A stretch of 64,000 nt of DNA. It comes from Gynurincola endophyticus. Lineage in GTDB: Bacteria; Bacteroidota; Bacteroidia; Chitinophagales; Chitinophagaceae. Shown here in pieces: positions 35,128-41,959 of the stretch. The stretch covers positions 37,270-101,269 of the forward strand of contig NZ_RCWL01000005.1 of assembly GCF_003991195.1 (NCBI RefSeq), read 5' to 3'. Position numbers and translations under genes: made by a program. A model generated the notes under the pieces. The model ran no database searches, was not told the DNA's origin, and saw only the letters and a program-made list of their open reading frames with translations. Every line of letters starts with the position of its first letter. Position 1 is the stretch's first letter.

Positions 35128-35490
35128 ATGGCAGCCATTAAACCAAGCTCCACGATTCAGGAGAATAAACAATATGCATTAGAGCTGTGTCCGGTTACCT
35201 ATGTAATGGAAAAAATTGGTAATTACTGGAAGCCGATTATTTTATTTCATGTTGCAAAAGGGCCTTTGCGTTACAGTGAAATCAAACGGGCTATTCCGGC
35301 GATTACCGAAAAAGTATTGATTCAGCATTTGAAGCAGTTAGAAGCAGACGGCCTGGTTATTCGCGAATCAAAACCTGTTGTTCCTCCTCATGTTACTTAC
35401 CGTTTAAGTGCCTCGGGAAAGGGTCTTTATCCGGTGATAGAGGCGATGGCTGCGTGGGCATTCGAAGAAAGGGCAGGAAGGTTTGCATAA
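35128..35490 (+). CDS. HxlR-family transcriptional regulator
   Basis: This 120-residue winged helix-turn-helix protein has the family's signature CPVTYVMEKIGNYWKPIILFHVAKGPLRYSEIKRAIPAITEKVLIQHLKQLEADGLV. The conserved Cys21 at the start of the motif is the redox- or electrophile-sensing cysteine in relatives such as QorR, YodB and HypR. The wing is VTYRLSASGKGL. It starts only three bases after the operator's right arm. Autorepression and repression of the divergent oxidoreductase gene are likely. Confidence 0.92.
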   Translation: MAAIKPSSTIQENKQYALELCPVTYVMEKIGNYWKPIILFHVAKGPLRYSEIKRAIPAITEKVLIQHLKQLEADGLVIRESKPVVPPHVTYRLSASGKGLYPVIEAMAAWAFEERAGRFA

Positions 35491-35548
35491 AATAAAAAGA
35501 GGTGATAGAAAATAAAGAATCAGAACGATTGTGATTAAAATCGCTTAT

Positions 35549-36055
35549 ATGGAAATAACTACTATTCAACCGTTTTTAGATTATTACAAAAGAATACGCC
35601 AGAGAACACTTCGTCTGCTGTCGGTGATTCCTGAAGAGTCGATGAACTGGTCATATAAACCTGGTAAATTTACCATTGCAGATCAGGTTCGTCATATTGC
35701 TGCTATTGAAAGATATATGTATGCGGAGACGGTTCAGGGAAAGCCATGTACTTACAGCGGTTGTGGAAAAGAGCTGGCAGACGGATATGAAAATGTGATG
35801 AAGTTTTTTAATGATATGCACGAAGAGTCGATCAGTATATTTAGCAGGCTCTCTGATACCGACCTGCAAGGGAAATGCAGTACTCCCGGAAATGTTGACA
35901 TAACTATATGGAAATGGTTAAGAGCGATGACTGAACATGAAGTACATCATCGCGGAGAGCTTTATATTTATCTTAATTTACTGGATATAAAAACGCCGCC
36001 GATGTTTGAGTTGAGTTCGGAGGATATTATTCTGAATAGCAGAAAAGGTAAATAG
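35549..36055 (+). CDS. DinB-family (YfiT-like) putative metal-dependent protein
   Basis: The 168-residue four-helix bundle of the DinB/YfiT superfamily has the expected histidine triad: His49 in ADQVRHIAAIERYM, and His130 with His133 or His134 in MTEHEVHHRGELYIYL. These bind a metal ion, usually nickel or zinc. Members include thiol transferases for bacillithiol, but most have unknown activity. I start at the ATG giving MEITTIQPFL, rather than the upstream in-frame GTG (35531), because the extension is not conserved in the family. It follows the HxlR gene by about 58 bases, and co-transcription is possible. Confidence 0.85.
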   Translation: MEITTIQPFLDYYKRIRQRTLRLLSVIPEESMNWSYKPGKFTIADQVRHIAAIERYMYAETVQGKPCTYSGCGKELADGYENVMKFFNDMHEESISIFSRLSDTDLQGKCSTPGNVDITIWKWLRAMTEHEVHHRGELYIYLNLLDIKTPPMFELSSEDIILNSRKGK

Positions 36056-36080
36056 TTATTGACACAGTATTTTTAAATTG

Positions 36081-36473
36081 TCAGATACTCAGCGTATGAA
36101 AGTTTTCGTTCAGATAATTGCACTCGAGAATGATTTTACCGCAAATGATTCCGATAGCTATTTCCTCTACTTCCTGCAGCCAGCTATGATTTATTAAAAA
36201 AGCGTTCTTAGGAGAATTTTTTTTTCTGTCAACATAAGCTGTGCTCATTATGCGTTGTTGTGCTTCACTGCGTTTTAGTTCAATTCTTCTGATCATATAA
36301 GCATCCATAACAAACCGTTGATTGTTTTCGCCGGCAGTTTGGTCTGATACGATTTCGTCTAATAATTTATCTATGTCAGGCTGTTTAAGTAATTCTTTTG
36401 CCTGAATAAGTTCGGCTTCGGAACAGCTTCCTTCAAGAAATTTTTGCAATAACAGTTTGTGTGGGTGATGCAT
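36081..36473 (-). CDS. Short hypothetical protein resembling the N-terminal part of FecR
   Basis: The 130-residue reading frame starts MHHPHKLLLQKFLEGSCSEAELIQAKELLKQPD, the type of opening seen in the cytoplasmic domain of FecR anti-sigma factors (a helical unit ending in a leucine-rich turn). The FecR membrane helix and periplasmic domain are missing: after residue 95 the chain reads HSWLQEVEEIAIGIICGKIIL and ends. I checked the neighbouring frames for a lost membrane helix and did not find one, so a simple frameshift is not shown. It may be a FecR remnant or a small independent protein. No sigma gene is adjacent. Confidence 0.45.
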   Translation of the reverse strand: MHHPHKLLLQKFLEGSCSEAELIQAKELLKQPDIDKLLDEIVSDQTAGENNQRFVMDAYMIRRIELKRSEAQQRIMSTAYVDRKKNSPKNAFLINHSWLQEVEEIAIGIICGKIILECNYLNENFHTLSI

Positions 36474-36788
36474 ATAGCGGTTATAGTGCTTTAATTCCGT
36501 ATGAATGAGATAACAAGAATTTATGATTGTACCGGAACCTGGTTAATCGGTAGACAAATCCCGTTAGTACAAGATTATTGTATAAATAAAGTGTGAATGT
36601 TATGCGAGTATTAAGTTTTGATGAACTGACTGTTGAACTACAGCCGGCGGCAGAAACCGGGTAAGACCAGCAAAAGAGGTAATGTAGTACCTTATACGGA
36701 TCGATTCGTCACAAAAATGGTGGCTTACATCACATTTGCCGGCTTTTAAAGCAACAGTTCAGTAATATTGTCTTCGAATTATCTCTTT
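36474..36788. other. Intergenic region before the LytS-type kinase gene
   Basis: About 315 bases separate the divergent FecR-like frame and the kinase gene. It contains one short frame of 20 codons (36602-36664, MRVLSFDELTVELQ...) without supporting context. No strong hairpin or consensus promoter was found. Confidence 0.4.
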
Positions 36789-38288
36789 ATGACTGAATTA
36801 CGAAAAAAAGAACTCTGGGGCTACTCCATTGTATCCTTTGCCTATCTGTTGTCATTACTATACATCCTGTTAGACAATCCATTTCATGTGGATGAAGCGA
36901 TGTATTATCACCCGCGGTACCCGATTACACCATATACACCGGTCATTCATCTCTTCACATCCTTAATTTGTGTACTGGTGATCGGTCTGGTCTATTTTTA
37001 TTTTTTGCCAAAAGTGATCAACGAAGTAATCACCAGCAGGTTTTTTTTAATTATAATACCGGCAGCGTTGATTATTCTGGCTGCTGCTACTTTCTATAAC
37101 TTCGTCGCTTTCTCATCTTATGAGCCTCATGAATATTATCCGCGCAGGAGATTATTCTCGCTGGCTTTTAAAGAAGGCCTCACCGTAACGTTCATTATCA
37201 GTTTTATATTTGGTTTGTATGTGCTGGTAAGATACCTGCTTACCAGCCTTCACGACCGTGTATCGGGTGGCAGTAAAATAAAACAGGAGTTATTAGAGAG
37301 AACATTGATGGTATCGATTGGTAGTATACTGGCAGTAATCATTTTATTATTCTTTCAACAGTATATTCACCGGGTTTGGAGATTTTCATTAATCTTTCTG
37401 GTACCGCAATACATTATCCTGTTTATATTAGGTATCAATTATGTATATCCCGCTTTCAGTAAAGAAAAGAGTTTACTTAAACTATTCTTGAGGATCATTA
37501 TTATTACTTTAGTGATCACATTGCCACTATATACACTCTTTCATGAAGCTGCCGGTATCAGAGATGGAGAAACGAGTGTTACATTTTTCTTAATATTTGC
37601 AGCGAGTATACCATTATTCTGGTTTTTTTTACGAATTTACTACAACGATATTGTAAGGAAATTTGGAGCAATGGATGCGCTTCAATTGCAGGTAGATACC
37701 AAAACGGCCAATATTGATTTTTTAAGGTCACAGATAAACCCACATTTCCTTTTCAACGCACTGAATACACTATACGGACTGTCCCTAACAGAAAAGGCTG
37801 AAAGAACAGCGGAAGGAATACAGAAGCTGGGAGATATGATGCGATTTGTCTTAACAGAGAATCAGCAGCAAACGGTTTCTATTGATAAGGAGCTAAACTA
37901 TATATCACATTTTATTGATTTACAGAAATTAAGGACTCAGGCATCGGATAAGATTGTTATTACATTTAAGAAGTATAGCCATGATTGTAATCACTCTATC
38001 GCGCCGATGCTTTTGATTCCTTTAATAGAAAATGCCTTTAAGCACGGTATTAGTTTAACCCAGCCTTCCTGGATTACTATTCATCTCACTTGTGACGAAA
38101 AAAAGGTTTACCTGGATGTATACAATAGTGTACACCAGAAAACGGAAGGTGATACGGAGAAGTTTAGTAGTGGTATCGGTTTAAAAAATGTACAGCAACG
38201 ACTTTCATTATTATATCCCAACAAGCATGAGTTACAAATCAGAAATACCCCCAATGAATACATCGTACACCTCACCATCGAACCTTGA
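36789..38288 (+). CDS. LytS/YehU-type sensor histidine kinase
   Basis: The protein has about 500 residues. The N-terminal half holds roughly eight membrane helices (for example WGYSIVSFAYLLSLLYILL and IIIITLVITLPLYTLF). The C-terminal half is a His_kinase domain: phospho-accepting His319 in SQINPHFLFNALNTLYGLS, then the ATP-binding LLIPLIENAFKHGI and SSGIGLKNVQQRL. This is the LytS-like class that pairs with LytTR response regulators, one of which lies 1.3 kb downstream. I use the ATG at 36789 rather than the TTG 21 bases upstream. Its 3' end overlaps the DUF4407 gene, so these genes are probably translated together. Confidence 0.9.
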   Translation: MTELRKKELWGYSIVSFAYLLSLLYILLDNPFHVDEAMYYHPRYPITPYTPVIHLFTSLICVLVIGLVYFYFLPKVINEVITSRFFLIIIPAALIILAAATFYNFVAFSSYEPHEYYPRRRLFSLAFKEGLTVTFIISFIFGLYVLVRYLLTSLHDRVSGGSKIKQELLERTLMVSIGSILAVIILLFFQQYIHRVWRFSLIFLVPQYIILFILGINYVYPAFSKEKSLLKLFLRIIIITLVITLPLYTLFHEAAGIRDGETSVTFFLIFAASIPLFWFFLRIYYNDIVRKFGAMDALQLQVDTKTANIDFLRSQINPHFLFNALNTLYGLSLTEKAERTAEGIQKLGDMMRFVLTENQQQTVSIDKELNYISHFIDLQKLRTQASDKIVITFKKYSHDCNHSIAPMLLIPLIENAFKHGISLTQPSWITIHLTCDEKKVYLDVYNSVHQKTEGDTEKFSSGIGLKNVQQRLSLLYPNKHELQIRNTPNEYIVHLTIEP

Positions 38289-39447
38289 GCCGGATGAGTA
38301 TTCAGGCTGGCAAAAATTTTTATGGTGGCTGGCCGCGGCTGATCCTAAAATAATCGTTCATTGCGGACCGGATAAATTCCGCTTCTCAGTGATCGGTTAT
38401 ACGGTAATGGTGACCTGGATTTTTGCAACCCTTGCATGGGGATATTTTTTCTCGACCATTGCTGATGATCCTGTTGTTTATATTCCTGCAGCCTTGTTTT
38501 TCGGGTTTGTGATTTTGTCTATCGACCGTGCTCTGATTGCCGGTATTAACAGCAATGGAAAAGCAAAGTGGTTATCGGTCGTATTTCGTATGTCGCTTGC
38601 ATTAACAATTGGTTTCTTTCTTTCGCAACCTGTTGTATTGATGCTGTTTAAGAAAGATATCGATGGTCATTTACCGCTGGTACAATCTAAACAGGCAGCT
38701 GCTTTTAATGAACAACTGCGCGAAGCACATAGCATAACATTGCAAAATGCAAAAACGGATATTGAAAGAATCAGAAATATTCAGAATGCCAAAGGGCAGG
38801 AAATTGCTGATCTGAAGAGTGCGTACATCAAGGAAACCGACGGAACCGGCGGCTCAGGAAAAATAGGAGAGTCAACGATCGCAAGAGTAAAGAAAAGCGA
38901 ATACCTGAAAGCAGAGGAAGATTTAAAAACCTGGAAACGTAATATCCAGGCAGAGATGGACACTGCAGTAGCGCAGGAAAAAAGAACCGAAGCTTTGATT
39001 GCAGCAAAACAAGCAGAATTTCAAAAAAATCAAAGTGATGGTTTTTTAACGCGTATCGAAACGCTCGATGATTTAATGCTTCAACATCCACCTGTAAAAT
39101 ACCGATATAGAATTATACTGGTACTGATTCTGCTAATAGAATTGATGCCGTTACTCACAAAATTAATGATGCCTTCAGGGTTGTACGAAGAGCTGTTAAA
39201 TGCTGCTTCGCAGGATGAAAAAGAACTTATAAAGCTTAGAAAACAATACGCTTCCGCAGTGGAGAAAGAATATTATCAACAGGCATTGGCTGCTGACAGA
39301 GAATTGCAGGAATCTATGCTTAAAGAAATTCATCAGGCAAGAAAAGAAATGGCTGAAGAATCATTGCAGGAATGGAAACAACAGAAGGGAACGGTGAGTG
39401 GTTTCTGGGACGGATTAAAGAAAAAAATATTGTACTTTACAAAGTAA
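38254..39447 (+). CDS. DUF4407 domain membrane protein with coiled coil
   Basis: The product is about 397 residues. DUF4407 begins at WQKFLWWLAAADPKIIVHCGPDKFRFSVIGYTVMVTWIFATLAWGYFF. Two to three membrane helices follow, including the motif ILSIDRALIAGI. A long charged, helical segment (about residues 130-290) looks like a coiled coil, ending in a further helix (YRIILVLILLIELMPLLTKLM) and a second charged tail rich in Lys, Glu and Gln. Function is unknown. The start overlaps the kinase gene by about 35 bases at the ATG chosen (38254); earlier in-frame ATGs at 38188 and 38227 would increase the overlap. It lies between the kinase gene and its likely response-regulator gene. Confidence 0.8.
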   Translation: MNTSYTSPSNLEPDEYSGWQKFLWWLAAADPKIIVHCGPDKFRFSVIGYTVMVTWIFATLAWGYFFSTIADDPVVYIPAALFFGFVILSIDRALIAGINSNGKAKWLSVVFRMSLALTIGFFLSQPVVLMLFKKDIDGHLPLVQSKQAAAFNEQLREAHSITLQNAKTDIERIRNIQNAKGQEIADLKSAYIKETDGTGGSGKIGESTIARVKKSEYLKAEEDLKTWKRNIQAEMDTAVAQEKRTEALIAAKQAEFQKNQSDGFLTRIETLDDLMLQHPPVKYRYRIILVLILLIELMPLLTKLMMPSGLYEELLNAASQDEKELIKLRKQYASAVEKEYYQQALAADRELQESMLKEIHQARKEMAEESLQEWKQQKGTVSGFWDGLKKKILYFTK

Positions 39448-39451
39448 TAAA

Positions 39452-39578
39452 GTAGAATTGAAAGTTAAAAATGGAGAATTGAAATGAACGGTTGAATTCT
39501 TCAGTTTTAATTAAGGCCAGAAATATTATAACTGCATAGCTCGTTTTCCATTTGAACTTTCTATTTTCAATTCACTAC
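39452..39578. repeat. Imperfect AT-rich inverted repeat
   Basis: The segment GTAGAATTGAAAGTTAAAAA near 39452 is loosely mirrored by TTTTCCATTTGAACTTTC-type sequence near 39543-39578 in inverted orientation. Similar T/A-rich phrases appear at 34060-34130. The alignment contains gaps, so this is a weak repeat. Confidence 0.4.
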
Positions 39579-39583
39579 GTATA

Positions 39584-40276
39584 ATGATACACGCTATAGC
39601 AATAGATGACGAACCGTTTGCGCTGGAAGTAATAAAATCTTTATCAGAAAAAGTACCCTTTCTGAAAATGGAAGCGTACTTTACTGATGCGTTTCAGGCA
39701 TTGGAATACCTGCGTTCCAAACCGGTAGACCTGGTTTTTCTGGATATTAAAATGCCCGATATCACCGGTATCGAATGGCTGAAGTCATTACCCGACCCGC
39801 CAATGATTATTTTTACTACTGCTTATAGCGAGCACGCTGTTGAGAGCTTTGAATTGAATGCACTGGATTATCTGTTGAAGCCTTTCTCATTGGCCAGATT
39901 TCTCAAAGCTGCTAACAAAGCAGAAGAAATGAAATCGATGAAATCTTACAGAACAGAAATCGGCTCTACACAATTCCTTTTTGTAAAAAGTGGAACCGAA
40001 CAGATAAAATTATTATTGTCAGAAATATTATATGTACAGAGTGCGGGCAACTATGTACACTTTATCGATAAAGATAAAAAGATAACTACCCGCCTTACGA
40101 TGGGCGAGGTAGAAGAATTGCTGCCCCTACCACAATTTACCAGAGTTCATCGTTCTTATATCATCGCCGATCATGCCGTTCGTAAAATAGATAAGAACTT
40201 TATCTATGTGGCAGATGAACAAATTCCTATTGGTACAGCGTATTTGCAAATCGTAGAGAAAAAATTCTTTTCTTAA
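39584..40276 (+). CDS. LytTR-type response regulator
   Basis: The 230-residue protein has an N-terminal receiver domain (phospho-accepting Asp54 in VDLVFLDIKMPD, acidic pocket Asp8/Asp9, conserved Lys in YLLKPFSLARF). A C-terminal LytTR DNA-binding domain follows from about residue 130 (FLFVKSGTEQIKLLLSEILYVQSAGNYVHFI ... FTRVHRSYIIADHAVRKI). Together with the LytS-type kinase this forms a two-component system, with the DUF4407 gene between them. Target genes are unknown; the nearest downstream gene is the Gfo/Idh oxidoreductase, about 200 bases away. Confidence 0.93.
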   Translation: MIHAIAIDDEPFALEVIKSLSEKVPFLKMEAYFTDAFQALEYLRSKPVDLVFLDIKMPDITGIEWLKSLPDPPMIIFTTAYSEHAVESFELNALDYLLKPFSLARFLKAANKAEEMKSMKSYRTEIGSTQFLFVKSGTEQIKLLLSEILYVQSAGNYVHFIDKDKKITTRLTMGEVEELLPLPQFTRVHRSYIIADHAVRKIDKNFIYVADEQIPIGTAYLQIVEKKFFS

Positions 40277-40480
40277 TTCCCTTCTTTTGGTACAAAACCT
40301 CATTTGTATAAGCCGGTTGAATAGTATTCCCGGATATTGTACACACATGCCTTAATTTTAACGATTATAAAACGATTAATTTCAATAAATTGCAATACAA
40401 ATTATAAGCTTCTACAAATTTTTTATACTCCATAAGGTTAAATTGCGTTATAAAAACTGATAGCCACAATTTTATACCAT

Positions 40481-41866
40481 ATGAACAGGCGAAAACTTCT
40501 TAAAAATTTAGGCATCACCATTGGTGCTGCCGTTATCAGTGGAGATACACTTGCAGGTATCGGAAAAGACCGGTATCGTTATTCCATTTCTCCTAATCCA
40601 TTGCATAAGTCTTTAGATAAACCAATCACAGCCATTGTGTTAGGAGCTGGTAGCAGAGGTAATACGTATGCAAACTATGGTATTCAATTTCCGGATCAGT
40701 TAGATATTGTAGGAGTTGCTGAGCCGATTCGTTTGCGAAAAGAACGTTTTGCCGAAAAACATTCTATTGCTGCCGAAAACTGTTTTGACACCTGGGAACA
40801 GGTTTTTACCCGACCGAAATTTGCCGACGCAATTATCATTTCAACCCCCGATGATGTACACTACAAACCTTGTATGAAAGCATTGGAAATGGGTTATGAT
40901 ATTTTGTTGGAAAAGCCCATTTCACCCAGTGAGCAGGAATGCCGGGATATTCTGAAAATGTCAAAGAAAACAGGCAAAATTGTAGCCGTTTGCCACGTGC
41001 TCCGGTATGCCCCGTATTTTGTAAAAATGCGCGAACTGATCAAAGACGGTGCTATCGGTGAGGTAGTGAGTGTTCAACATTTTGAACCAATAGAGCATAT
41101 GCATATGGCGCATTCGTATGTACGCGGAAACTGGCATAACAGTGTCAAAACCACTCCGATTTTGCTGGCAAAGTCCTGCCACGATCTTGATATTATAAAA
41201 TGGGTAGTTAACAAGCCCTCTAAACAAATTACCGCTATGGGTAATTTGAAATGGTTTAAAAAAGAAAATGCTCCTCAGAATAGTGCTGACCGTTGTATTG
41301 ATTGTAAAGTAGCGAACGATTGTCCTTATGATGCGGTAAGATATTATCATGATCGCCGTCAGCGGAACTATGTTTTTGATTTGCCCGAAGATAAAACGCA
41401 GCAAGGTGCATTTATCATGGAGCAGTTAAAAACAACCAATTATGGCCGTTGTGTTTACCGGATGGAAAATGATCAGCCAGATCATTATATCTCCAACATT
41501 CTTTTTCAGGATGATGTAACAGCCAGCTTCTCAATGGAAGCTTTCACTTCTTATCATGGCCGCAGAACACGAATCATGGGTTCAATGGGTGATATGGTAG
41601 GAGATATGAATGAACTCGTAGTTACAGATTTTAAAACCGGTAAGTCTATAACATTAGTTCCCAAGGCAGAAGACGTAGGAGATTACAAAAACTCAGGACA
41701 CGGTGGTGGTGACTGGTTATTGGTTCGCGACTTTGTACAAGCTGTCGGACAACAAAACCCTGCTATACTTACTTCTACGATAGAAGAATCGATAGAATCA
41801 CACCTCATGGGCTTCATGGCCGAAAAAAGCAGAAAAACATCAAAATTTATGGCGATCAAAATGTAA
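40481..41866 (+). CDS. Gfo/Idh/MocA-family oxidoreductase, exported (paralogue)
   Basis: The 461-residue protein is a close paralogue of the protein at 21926-23317. Shared features are the twin-arginine-like start (NRRKLLKNLGITIG), the Rossmann loop IVLGAGSRGNTYANYG, EKPISPSEQECRDIL, and HVLRYAPYFVKMRELI. They also share GRCVYRMENDQPDHYISNI, and GHGGGDWL near the end. The Cys cluster here is CIDCKVANDCPYD (CxxC then a third Cys), one residue shorter than in the other copy. It stands alone between the response regulator and an S9 peptidase and has its own terminator, so it is not part of the SusCD operon. The substrate is unknown. Confidence 0.9.
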   Translation: MNRRKLLKNLGITIGAAVISGDTLAGIGKDRYRYSISPNPLHKSLDKPITAIVLGAGSRGNTYANYGIQFPDQLDIVGVAEPIRLRKERFAEKHSIAAENCFDTWEQVFTRPKFADAIIISTPDDVHYKPCMKALEMGYDILLEKPISPSEQECRDILKMSKKTGKIVAVCHVLRYAPYFVKMRELIKDGAIGEVVSVQHFEPIEHMHMAHSYVRGNWHNSVKTTPILLAKSCHDLDIIKWVVNKPSKQITAMGNLKWFKKENAPQNSADRCIDCKVANDCPYDAVRYYHDRRQRNYVFDLPEDKTQQGAFIMEQLKTTNYGRCVYRMENDQPDHYISNILFQDDVTASFSMEAFTSYHGRRTRIMGSMGDMVGDMNELVVTDFKTGKSITLVPKAEDVGDYKNSGHGGGDWLLVRDFVQAVGQQNPAILTSTIEESIESHLMGFMAEKSRKTSKFMAIKM

Positions 41867-41914
41867 TGTAACACATATTTGACCGACTTATAATAAGGAT
41901 TACTTAATTTTAAA

Positions 41915-41944
41915 AGTCTCAGAAAAAATCTGAGGCTTTTTCTT
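41915..41944 (+). terminator. Terminator after the second Gfo/Idh gene
   Basis: AGTCTCAGA pairs with TCTGAGGCT (one G-T pair), loop AAAAA, followed by TTTTTCTT. It lies just before the S9 peptidase gene. Confidence 0.88.
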
Positions 41945-41959
41945 ATTCAAAACTATCTC

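Noticed and set aside
36081-36250. Frameshift in the FecR-like frame that would restore the membrane helix.
   Set aside because: Reading the other two frames over the 3' half gave no hydrophobic helix of adequate length.
36602-36664. A 20-codon plus-strand frame (MRVLSFDELTVELQ...) that looks a little like a peptide-leader sequence.
   Set aside because: No promoter, stem or peptide-processing gene nearby, and the length is within chance.
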